From assembly GCA_007449985.2 (NCBI GenBank), contig VIIQ02000761.1:248001-312000 (forward strand): a stretch of 64,000 bases of DNA, written 5' to 3'. The translations under genes and the position numbers were made by a program. Below, piece by piece: positions 34,001-43,566 of the stretch. The notes under the pieces are model-generated. The model was not told the DNA's origin. It did no database searches and was given only the letters and a program-made list of their open reading frames with translations. Within the stretch, counting starts at the first letter, position 1. Every line of letters begins with the position of its first letter. Source of the stretch: Desmodesmus armatus. Lineage: Eukaryota; Chlorophyta; Chlorophyceae; Sphaeropleales; Scenedesmaceae.

Positions 34001-35754
34001 GGAGGCATCCAAGGTGTGTGAAACCTTTTACTTCAAGTTGTTTACCATAAACTTTGCGACAAGTTGGTTCACTAGCAGTGGCTGATGTGTGCGACCAGCA
34101 TTGACTCAATTGACACTGAGTGTGTTGACACACAGATAGGGTTGGTCTTTTCAACCCTTCCGAAGGTTGAACCAACGCCAAAGCACCTAAACCAGTGCTT
34201 TCCACAGAAGCTCCAGTGCTACTAGTACAGTGTACAGAAACTTCAAGGAAAACAGCAGGCCAGGGCGCACCTCATTGCCAGCTGCCTCCCCTACTCAGTG
34301 CCTCCCCCACCTGAAATTAACACCAAGACCAAGCAGGCTGCAACACCCTCACAATGTACTCAGTGCCTCAGGCAGGGCCAGGACTGGCCCTTACATGTCC
34401 GATGTACTAGCGCATGCCATCAAGGGCTCTGGAATTTGCAAATCTAGGTTCAGTACTGGTGTAGCACCAGGCTGGTGTCCGATGGCCTCAGCCACTGCCT
34501 TGGTTTGGTTGTTGACTTTGTGTTGAACGTTCACACACGATGGCGCAGGGCTGCCCAGCATTTGATGTCCTGTCTCTCACTGGCGGTGCCATCGGGAGCG
34601 GCCCACCCATGGCGACAGGTGCAGCTGTGGCTACACCCCAGCGGCAAGTGATCAACCTGCAGGCTGACGGCTCAGCCATGTACACCTTGCAGGTAGGATC
34701 AGCACTGGATCTGCATAACCGCTATATTATTATTCCTGCTTTGTAAATCTAAATCCTCATTCTGTAGCAGAAATTTAAATGGTGGTACAATCAATGGCGT
34801 CTGCACTGCGGCTTCCGGCATGTCGGGTGCTGTGCAGTTTGCAGCCTGCAAACTCACCCTGTGCATTGCAGGTACCAGGGCACCCCTCATGTCAAGCAGT
34901 CATGTAGGACAGTAAGCAGGCTCACTAAGTATGCATGGTTGTCTGTATGCAGGCGCTGTGGACCCAGGCACGTGAGAAGCTCAAGGTGCTGACCATCATT
35001 TGTGCCAACAACACCTACGCCATCCTCAAGGTATTTACCTTAGTATGCATATTACCAAGGTATTTACCTTAGTATAGATATTACCAAGGTATTTACCTTA
35101 GTATAGGTATTACCAAGGTATTTACCTTAGTATAGATATTACCAAGGTTTGGCATGCACCCGGAACTGGCATCATACTGGCATCATGTATGATATGTGCA
35201 TGATAGGTGACGCTGGGCGTTGACTAGCAGGCAGAAAGGCCTTCAGCATGGACGCAGTAGCCGCGCTCGACCACATGGTTGAGCGCGGTTACTGGCAGTA
35301 GCAAGCTCTCAAGATCTTCAAGATCTTGAGAGAAGTTCTCAGTGGTCTCGACAGTTCAACCTGGCAGGCAATGTTCTACATCGCGCCATCCTCTCTGCTG
35401 AGCTGCTGCCTTCAGACTCATTGCACCACGACCCAGAAGACAGGTCCTGCTGCCGTCTCCCAGCTAGCTTTCTCAGTAAGCATACATCATGTATGCAAGT
35501 TGCCTGCTGTCAGCCGAATTCAGGGAGTTGCAACTGCCCTGTGTGTTTGCTGCTCACAGGTCGAGGCGATGCGACAGCGCACAGGGCAGTCAAACTCGCT
35601 GACGTCCCTGTCTGGCCCTGCCATTGACTGGGTGGCACTGGCCACAGGGCTGGGTGTGCCTGCTGGACGTGCAGACACCTGCGAGCAACTGACCGAGCTG
35701 CTGCAGAGGGGGCTGCAGGAGCAGGGCCCCTTCCTCATCCATGCTGCGCTTTGA
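31008..35754 (+). CDS. Thiamine-diphosphate enzyme, acetolactate-synthase-like (IlvX type)
   Basis: Eight exons: 31008-31884, 32366-32496, 32933-33012, 33368-33552, 33901-34013, 34549-34692, 34953-35030 and 35560-35754. Phases close at 600 aa. It matches the bacterial IlvX-type acetolactate synthase-like family throughout. The Pyr domain has [11 protein letters not shown], the cofactor-activating Glu54 in [15 protein letters not shown], and [18 protein letters not shown]. The PP domain has [19 protein letters not shown], then [13 protein letters not shown] (Asp502) and ANNTYAIL (Asn529), which bind Mg-ThDP with the expected 27-residue spacing. In this family the usual GDG is ADG. These enzymes decarboxylate 2-keto acids and transfer or release the aldehyde; the true substrate is unknown. 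It is not the anabolic chloroplast ALS: it has no transit peptide and the sequence differs. An Ala/Pro/Ser insertion around residues 155-260 makes it longer than bacterial relatives. The high identity to a bacterial family suggests old transfer, now with seven introns. TGTAA lies at 35971. Confidence 0.88.
32504..32554. repeat. Head-to-head telomere-like repeats in TPP-enzyme intron 2
   Basis: Three TTTAGGG-type units and a broken one (GGTTTAGGGTTTAGGGTTTA, then CAGGGTTTAGG) are followed directly by the opposite strand sequence CACCCTAAACCCTAAACC. The two orientations meet as an inverted repeat beginning a few bases after the splice donor at 32497. Confidence 0.9.
35026..35147. repeat. Tandem repeat, 29-bp unit x4, in TPP-enzyme intron 7
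   Basis: Four copies of a 29-bp unit starting GGTATTTACCTTAGTAT and ending ATTACCAA, differing at one or two positions. The first unit covers the exon 7/intron 7 donor (AAG|GTATTT), so the donor sequence itself has been copied four times. Confidence 0.9.
35262..35333. repeat. Two consecutive hairpins in TPP-enzyme intron 7
   Basis: The first is CCGCGCTC...GAGCGCGG around 35262-35289. The second is 35307-35333, with 13-bp arms CTCTCAAGATCTT and AAGATCTTGAGAG separated by a single C. Confidence 0.7.
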
Positions 35755-35970
35755 AAAGACTAATGCAGGGTTTTACATGTCAAGGCAGTCCGCACCCGAA
35801 GGCTGTTGAGGGTGGTGACACAGCGGTCAGCGGGATCAGGCGTGTGGGTTTTGCTGCGAACATGCACAACCCTGGTGCTGCTGCCAGCTAATGCTGCCAG
35901 CACCCTGGCTTGTGTGTTCTTGTGAGAAGTTGTGCTCTGCACGAACTGCTGCTTTACAAGGTACCTTTGG

Positions 35971-35975
35971 TGTAA
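35971..35975 (+). terminator. Putative poly(A) signal TGTAA for the TPP-enzyme gene
   Basis: TGTAA 217 bp after the stop codon, in an AT-richer context. Confidence 0.4.
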
Positions 35976-36201
35976 ATTTGGTGGTATGTAATCGGCTGAG
36001 CGCATCCCACGCTGTAGTCGGAAGCGTTGTCCTCCCTCGGATCGGCCGAGGGAGCGAAACTGCCGACGCGCACTCCCCCATTGACCAAACCAAGAGCACC
36101 ACTTTCAGCTGTGATTTGTCTTTCAAATCGCCTACGAAACGAGTCTACTCATCCCAAACACTCCCTCACATCTGACTCCCTGGGGTCTGCTGGTTGGCAG
36201 C

Positions 36202-39200
36202 ATGGATGCAAACCTCACAAGAGCCATCAACCTGGTGGAAATACTGAAGGAGGAGCTAGAAGATGCATCACATCCATTACCAGTAGACTTGACAGACGAG
36301 CAGCTGCTCACAATGACACCCGATGAGATCAGACAGCATTACAAGCCCAGCAGCAACCCCAGCACCCAGACAGCAGCAGCAGTAGCAGTGCACACTACTG
36401 CCTGCCAGAACCCAAAGCAGCTCTCCCAAGAGCAGCTTGATCAGCTGAAGCTGCAGTTTCCTTCGCAGTATCACACTGCAGAATTCAAGTCCTACTTCCC
36501 CTCGCTGTTTGCCAGCCGTACAGCAGCACCACGGGTGGCACCCGCGCAGCCCAAGGCCGTTGTGCTGTGCTTCCATTCCTCTGGAAACGCCGAGGACATG
36601 TACACCTCCGAAGGGACAGGGAGCAGGTAGGCACTTGAGCCACACTTGTGGCATGCAGAATGTGCCAGGCTACTGCAGCATTTGCCTCACTGTAAAAGCA
36701 CCTGCCAGCCGTAAAGCTGGTTGGTGGTCAGGCACCTCTGCTGCCTACTGACCCTGCAGGCTGCTCCTGCACCTGCCCACAACAACCAACCGTGGGAGAC
36801 TAGATCGCCAAGGCCTACAAACTATACTACTTAGTGACACTCAATAGTCGTCGCCCAACCTTCTGTCACGGCATCATTGTTGGCAACATTGTTGCTTTTC
36901 TTGCACTGATTGGCCCAATGAGCCTTTTGTTGGCTCCCCAAACGGGCGATGTTCTGTGTAACATCCAATTACTGATCCGGTTGTGAGTGACGCTGGGCCG
37001 GCCCTGCATGCAGGCGTGTGCAGTCAGCACTGCTAGAGGCGTGCAAGGCTCATGACTGGCTGCTGCTGGCTCCACAACTGCCAGGGCGGGCTCAGCGCAT
37101 GCGGGAGCAGCCCCTCAACACACTGCAGGTGATACAATGGCTGCCTCTCTAGCTGAACAGCCGGTGTCTGCTGATGGCCGCAGTGTCACTCTTTCAAAGT
37201 GTGACACTGCGGTCATCCCTTTTCACTGAAAGTCACAGAGTGACTTTCAGTGAAAGGCATGCTTGGAACTGATATGCACATAGCCATGGCATAGCCCTGT
37301 ACGAGAGCCGTCTTGTTGTGGCTGAAAGTTTGTAGCGCTCTGATGATGCTTTGGTTGCCTGTCACATACACCGCGCGGCATGTGTGCCAGCTTGAAAAGA
37401 GGCTTCATGCAGGAGCTGCTCTTTGCGTGACTCCCAGAGTCCCTTGAAGGGCAAAGTCATTGAGTGCCTCACACATGCAAAGCGATATGTTCTGCACACA
37501 CCATACACTGCACAACACTGTGCACATCTGGAACCCTGTGGGGGCGCATACATCTCAAAAACGCACAACCGTCAACCATACTAACCAGCTTGCGCACATG
37601 ACGAAAGCAGCCATCGCCTTGTGCCTGCAGGATGTTGCTGGCCAGCTGCTGCCCCTTGTGGTGCCAGCACTGCTGTCGGTGGGAGGCAGGTTTGCTGTAG
37701 TTGGGCACAGCCTTGGCTGCTGGACTGCCTACGAACTCATGCTGGCTCTGAGGAAATCAGGTGCGTCAGGTGAACGGCCAGGAAAGGGTGCAATGCGTGC
37801 TCTTCCGGCCCCAAAAGATTGAGTTTGTGACTGGGCCGATCACTTCCTTTGCCCTTTTGAACCCCAGGGTGAGGCTTGGTGTAGTGGTTGGTGGTTCACA
37901 GCATACAAAGTCGGGGTTCAACGATGGTAACATACTGTGCTGCTACATTGACGCCAGTCTTGGGAAGCCGGTGTGGGAGTTAAGTGCACTTGAGGTTGGG
38001 TGGCCAATCGTGTCGCCCTGCAGTAGGCGTAGTGCGACAAGCTACTCAGTATACGTAGCTTCAAGCGGCTACTAGGTTCCTTGGTAGCACTTCTCTAGGC
38101 TAGTAGTCATGAACAGCTGTCGACCAGTGGACTGGCCAGGAAGCACTTCTAACGTAACAGACGGTTTGTTGTGCGCAAAACTCGTCTGCTGCCCTCGCCA
38201 TCTTGCAGGCCTCCCAGACCCCGCTGCTGTGTGCTTCTCCGCCATGCCTTGGCCCCACATGCCTATGCAGCAGCGGCCGTGGCGGCAGCAGAAGACACTT
38301 AATGAAGAGCAATTCAAGGTGCGTTGCACGCCACTGCGTTGCGCAAGTTGGTGCTCACAACACCAGGCAAACAGCAACAGCCTGTTCCCTGAACAGAAGA
38401 AGAAATTGGACTTTTAGGACTGCACTGCATGTAGGCTGCGTCGCTGCCAGCAAAAACTACCAGCCTGCGGTCATGCATATGGCACTTGATAAGCTCGGGT
38501 CTGCAAGGCTAGCACTTGCTTGACTGGTGCTGCATGGCACTGCGCCTCCAGCACTGCAATGCATCAATGCTACTTCTACTGCTTCACTGGATCAGGGCCT
38601 CACCTGGTCGCCCTTTCAGGAGTCAAACAAGGCTCATAGAGGCTGAAATGCATCATCAACACAAGGTGGCACCTTGTGCTGAACCCCCAACGTGGTGTTG
38701 GCACGCCTTGCAGGATGAGTGTCTTGGCTGGGATATCAATGATGCTGTCTTCAGCCCAGGCATGTGGGAGATGTACCAGCCCATGCTACGGGCCGACTTC
38801 AAGCTATTTGATGAGTACACACCCAGCAACACCCCTGAATCAGCCCTGGCAGCCCCGTTTGCAAGCCGGCTCAGGCTGTTTTGGGGCCAGAGGGACCGAC
38901 GCGTGACAGAAGCTATGGTCAAGGTGGGCTTGGGCAATCTGACTGAGCTTACATCGAGGGCCTGTACCTTACACCAAGATGCTCAGGCAGCTAAAGGGTT
39001 TACAGCTACAGTTCCACTAGCACAACTTGTGGCACACGCTCGCCCAGCAGCCACCCACAAGAGAGGCAGGGGTTTAGTGGTGTTTACCATTGCCAATATT
39101 GCTGGGGTTTGAACAGGACAGTAAGCTCAGGGACCTTTCAGTATGTTGATGGCACTGCAACCCGTTGGGAGCACTCCCAACTGTGCTGCCTTGCTGGTTG

Positions 39201-39607
39201 GAGGTGCACCTCTCCATTGGTACTGCTGTCTGTCTCCCCTACCGCCCTGTGCCACTACATTCGCACTGCTGGTCACGATGCATTCAGTGTGGCTAGTTGC
39301 ATGCGCAGTGCCGATTTCAATGCACGTTGCTGCACAGCCCTGCAAGTGACTTTGCTCACCTGCCACGCACCTCAACCTCGTGAAAAAGATCACAAAACAT
39401 GCAACTCTCCCACAAGAGTGCTGTCTGCGGCTGCTGATGTGCATGTGCTGTCATGTGCAGGGCTGGTTGGACTACACCACTGAACCCTGTAAGGCATGTA
39501 TCGGCTGTGTGGCAGGAAACCACCTGTGGCCGATTGCAGAGCCAGCGGCTAAGGCCCACTGGCTGAATGGTGTTGCTGAGGCACTGCAGGATGCTCTGTT
39601 GTGCTGA
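36202..39607 (+). CDS. Type II thioesterase-like alpha/beta hydrolase
   Basis: Six exons: 36202-36626, 37014-37128, 37631-37760, 38209-38318, 38714-38923 and 39461-39607; phases close at 378 aa. The C-terminal 250 residues follow the type II thioesterase (GrsT/RifR-like) order: VVLCFHSSGNAEDMY (oxyanion-hole strand), APQLPGRAQRMRE (the PGRxxR signature), FAVVGHSLGCWTAYEL (nucleophile Ser207), RLFWGQRDRRV (Asp321) and VAGNHLWPI (His351). Such enzymes remove stalled or wrong acyl groups from carrier proteins of polyketide or peptide synthases, or release medium-chain acids. The N-terminal 120 residues are extra and include a short basic-acidic helical segment (LTRAINLVEILKEELEDA) and a region with LTDEQLLTMTPDEIRQHY; I see no clear transit peptide. 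It begins 448 bp after the TPP enzyme on the same strand, so the two may be co-regulated, although each appears to have its own promoter. Confidence 0.82.
37173..37257. repeat. Two adjacent foldbacks in thioesterase intron 2
   Basis: The first spans about 37178-37212 with 12-bp arms CCGCAGTGTCAC and GTGACACTGCGG. The second spans about 37219-37257 with arms around TTTCACTGAAAGTCAC and GTGACTTTCAGTGAAA. The short loops suggest stable RNA hairpins or remnants of foldback elements. Confidence 0.75.
37876..37935 (+). repeat. SINE-like tRNA-derived segment in thioesterase intron 3
   Basis: GGCTTGGTGTAGTGGTTGGT resembles an A-box/D-arm, and 25-35 bp later CGGGGTTCAACGATGG resembles a B-box/T-arm. 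It parallels the segment at 15488-15545. No complete cloverleaf is seen. Confidence 0.35.
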
Positions 39608-39895
39608 CCATCAGGGAAACCGGGTTGTTGACGGTCACAGTACAGACACGGATATGAGGTGCATTGTAGTAAGATCGCAGAGGCTGAAGCTGCCGTGTCT
39701 GTCAACGACAAGAAGTGGTTAGTGATGCGTGTGCATGTGCAGCTGAAGCTAGACGAGCTTCGGGGCCCCCCAACCCTTGGCTCACTGTGAATTGAAGGTG
39801 CCTGGCCAGGACAGGAGGCTCTGTTGTGCTGACCTTCAGTGAAGAAAGGGTTATTGACAGTTTCAGTACAGACACGGACATGAGGTGCAGCGGGT
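39596..39895. repeat. Partial duplication of the thioesterase 3' end
   Basis: The stretch at about 39591-39665 (GCTCTGTTGTGCTGACC... CAGTACAGACACGGATATGAGG) is repeated at about 39819-39890 (GCTCTGTTGTGCTGACC... CAGTACAGACACGGACATGAGG) with about 80 percent identity by eye. The copy includes the last codons and stop of the gene. Confidence 0.7.
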
Positions 39896-40930
39896 GACTG
39901 ATAGTTTGATTTAATGTCAGGATGTTTATCCAGGTTCCCAGGGGGGCGATGCTTGCTTTGATGCTGGTAAGGTCTTCTGCTAGTGCCGGATGCTTGTTCA
40001 GCCCAAGAGTAATGCAGGTCGTACTGTTACACCAACATTGTTGTTACACCAAAATTTCATCACTCTTGATCCGACGGACGAACGAGATTCCGCCATACAT
40101 GAATGACAACGCCAAAATCAACTACAGCCCACAAAACCGCACAAATGATGCAAGGGCTCATTGATACAGGCCACTGATGCAGCCAGCCCTACTGGGTAAA
40201 AAAGGGGGGCCAGCAGCTGCATAAACAAGCTTCCAGCTCCAAAACTGGGCATGCGCAAAACAAACACAGCACTTTGCTGCCACCAAAAACAATGCTTCTC
40301 ATACTGTGCCTGGGCAGGCATCAGGACCCTGACTTCCAACAACAGCTCATTGTGATTTCACTCTTGTGCGTCAACCATGCTACTGTTTCGCACGACGGCA
40401 CGTCCGGAAAAGACGCAACAGGCTGCGCCCATGTCGCATCCCATCAGACTGTACAGGACGACACATAGCTGCATGTAATGCTGAGTATCGACTGCCCGGC
40501 GTCCTTTAGGCTGCTCTGCACAGCTGTGAGCCGCTAATGCTCAGATGTCGTCCTGCATCCTGGCCCCCTTGATCTGCATGCACAAACAGCAGGTACATGT
40601 GGACGGGCGGTGCTAAGTGAGCCATGGTGTGCAGAGCAGAAGGGCGAGAAGGGCCATCATGCGGCCTGAATATACCATTTCCTCCTTAGCGCCTTAGCAG
40701 ATGCTGTGTTTTCCAGCAGATGCTGTGTGCAACGTGTCTGTGTGGTGTGCGCATGTGATTGGTGGTGCACGTGCTGATGAAATATGAAATGGTCAACATG
40801 CTTGCTGCAGGCCCATAACTAGATCACAAAAAAAATGCCGCCACCCGTGACAGGAGTGGGCTGGCGTCCACTGTGACTGAGCGCAAGGCGTGCTCACTGA
40901 CTGAAAAGCGCACCTGGCGGGTATGGACGT
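39608..40930. other. Convergent 3' intergenic region
   Basis: Lies between the ends of the thioesterase gene (plus) and the lumen-protein gene (minus). TGTAA at 40474 could serve the plus gene; TTACA at 40027 and 40044 (TGTAA on minus) could serve the minus gene, in which case the transcripts would overlap. No coding sequence is supported. Confidence 0.4.
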
Positions 40931-42130
40931 TCAGGGCTGCGCGCCATCAGGCATGCTGTACGCACTCTTCTTGAACACCTACAACACAAGCACCACGCAG
41001 CACTGGATAGCTCAGCACACAGCACTAGGAGACTTGCGTACTCTTGCTGCATAAGAGGCAGCTGCTAGAGATTAGTAGCAAGTACACCTGCGCAATGCTA
41101 GCTGCGGCTGGCAGCCTGGGCAGGGGCACATACTGCTGCTGGCTGCTGGCCTGGCTGCTGCTGACACTGACCAGTGTCCGTTGCCCCTGTGCTTCCATCC
41201 CCTGCTGCTTCACCCCCTCAGCGAATGCTTTACCACAGACAGGACTGCTGCGCCCCAGGTACAGCTTCGGTGCTCAAAATATGATCCCTGCTCACACCTG
41301 CTGATCCTTTCCAGACGTCTTGATCTTGCCAGCTGCCTCCTTCAGCTGCGCCTTGCGTGCCTCCTTCCTGTGGTGGTTGCAATGCGTGTACACACACAGC
41401 ATGCTCATCAACTTCAACTGCCAATGCTCTGCTGATATGTACCCCTCTTTTAGGCATATTGTGACACCAAGCTCCCCACGCACCCAAAGTTCAAGGAAAG
41501 GCTACCAATCTTACTAACCAAGCCTCTGCTCAGATTGCCCAACTACCTTGCCAGGGCCGCCCTGTAGTCTGTCGCCTGAGCAGCCCTAGGCACAGTAGCA
41601 GCGATACCTGCAGCCAGAGTCCCAAACAGCAGAGTCCTGCACAATGGTACATGCGGCACACACGTCGGCATCCGCAGCAAGCAAGGAAGTCCCGAGACTA
41701 ACGATCTGCTGTTGTGTTGTGCTCCCCTCACCTCCTGTTTGTCGCTGTCTCAGCTGCTGAACACTTGACAGAGACTGTCAAACGCCTGGATGTCGCACAT
41801 GCTCCTGGGGCCCTGGCACACAGCATCTTGCCAAAGCACCTTCGGAGAACCAGGACTGCTAGAGCGTGTCGGGTGCTAGATGGGATCCAATGAGCTGGTT
41901 ACTACAAGATCCGAAAGAAAGCAATGCGACGTATTCATTCGTTGACTCCACCAGTCTGATTCAAACACCTGACAGTTGCTGGTTGTTGGCTGTGATCACT
42001 GTCACATTGATCTTTTGCTGCGCCTGTTGCTAATGAAGGACATGCCTGCACGCAATGAACCTGTTCTACCCCTCCAGCGTTGACCGGAAACAGAGACTCT
42101 GTTCAACAGAGGCAGGCTGGATGCTTCCAT
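40931..42130 (-). CDS. Small predicted thylakoid-lumen protein
   Basis: Exons on the minus strand 42130-42006, 41636-41547, 41367-41298 and 40978-40931; phases close at 110 aa. The precursor reads as a bipartite lumen-targeting protein. The first ~40 residues are Ser/Arg-rich and nearly free of acids (MEASSLPLLNRVSVSGQRWR). A twin-Arg (NRRSKRS) precedes a hydrophobic segment (TLLFGTLAAGIAATVP), and the cleavage motif AQA precedes TDYRAAL. The mature part is about 48 residues, highly charged and helical (ARKEARKAQLKEAAGKIK) and ends VFKKSAYSMPDGAQP. The layout resembles small extrinsic photosystem subunits, but I do not recognise the family. The exon 1 donor (GTGACA) is weak. An alternative exon near 41240 (KAFAEGVKQQGMEAQ) does not keep the frame. 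Confidence 0.55.
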
Positions 42131-43518
42131 CACAGGTGCAAACACATGTGTACACAGCATGCATGCTGCAGCACGTAGCCCCCCTTGACAAAGGCCCAAC
42201 GCTCCCCACAGCCGAGCTCGTGAGTAGACTGACAGTTACAACAGAGCCAACGCATACAACACCTACCAACCACAGATGAAAGGGCAGCGCAATGCACTGC
42301 AAGCAACCTCGCAGACACACTGGTGTGGCATTCACAACACAACCAGCCTACTCTTGACAAGCAACCACCACCACTCCAACCACACAGATAGAGCCGATGT
42401 TGTGCATCACGATGAGTACTCATCTTTCCTCCACACTGAGACTTCACCTGCAAAGCCCATGGGTAACTTGTTGCCTCTCCCCGTACACGGGACTCCATCT
42501 GCACCAGCCCCAACCAACCAACTCAACCAACCAGCAAACCCACCAGAGCAAGTGAAGAGCACTTGCAATCATGACTCCACAAGCATGTTGTCAGCAGCCA
42601 CGCCCGCCAAGATGTGAGCAGCAACTCCGACAGGCATGAACACCACCTATATATGCGTGCATTCACCCACAAGCTCCCGGCTTTCGGCCCATGGATCGCT
42701 CAGCTTGGCTGGCGCCAGTGACTTTGCGTCTGCACATGCACCAAACAAACCCAAACCTGCAAGAAACCCGAAACTCAAAAAAGCTGCTCGTATATCAAAG
42801 GAAGCTGCTCAAACCCGCAAAGGGACCTGCTGAACACCCCAAAAAGCACTTGTCAAACCCCAAAGGGAGCTGCTCAACGCAGGGCACAATGCACAGCCCC
42901 TCCCCCATCCTGTGTTTAAACGAACCTGGCAGCCCAGTACGCAACGCCAGAACAGCCCACCACCAACCCACACCACCCAGATACAAGCTGTGCGGCCCTG
43001 ACACATGCTTCATCAACCAGAGCCTAGTCCCCACCATGTGTCCGCTACCCCAAAGCAACAGGTGCCAGCCTTGTACCGCAGGCAGAGCCACTGTGGCGTT
43101 TGATCCTTGTTAGCAAGAGCCTGGCAGCACACACATATGCCAGGGGCCTTGGTGTATGTTCCCCTCTGGCAGCAACACCACGGCACCTCTCTGCTTGTGT
43201 GCAACCCACATCTGCAGGCTATGCACCAGTACGCTTAGCAGCGATCGTCCTCCTGCAACTGGCCTTATCAAGACGGCCTGATGCTTGAGCAGGGTACGTG
43301 CAGACAACGGTAGTAGGCATATGATGTGATGCATCAAGCAACAGGATGACCAAGGCAGGCACACGTGGGACAGATGTGCGCAACACCCACCGACATAAGC
43401 AGCCCATGAAAGCACACCTCCGACAGCCAAACCACAGACAACATGCCAGCACGACCTGAAGCTGGCCGATGCCAAGGCTTGTGCACTTTCAGCACAAACC
43501 ACACTTCCACCATGCCCT

Positions 43519-43566
43519 TGAAGTCAGGGCAGCACAAACACAAGAAGTCAGGGCAGCACAAACACA
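43519..43566. repeat. Tandem duplication, 24-bp unit x2
   Basis: GAAGTCAGGGCAGCACAAAC plus ACAA is repeated twice in direct succession. Confidence 0.85.

Noticed and set aside
31008..35754. Annotation as the chloroplast acetolactate synthase catalytic subunit
   Set aside because: No transit peptide, and motifs follow the IlvX-type family rather than the herbicide-target enzyme.
41025..41290. Possible extra exon (KAFAEGVKQQGMEAQ) in the lumen-protein gene
   Set aside because: Splice phases do not fit the flanking exons; the four-exon model closes without it.
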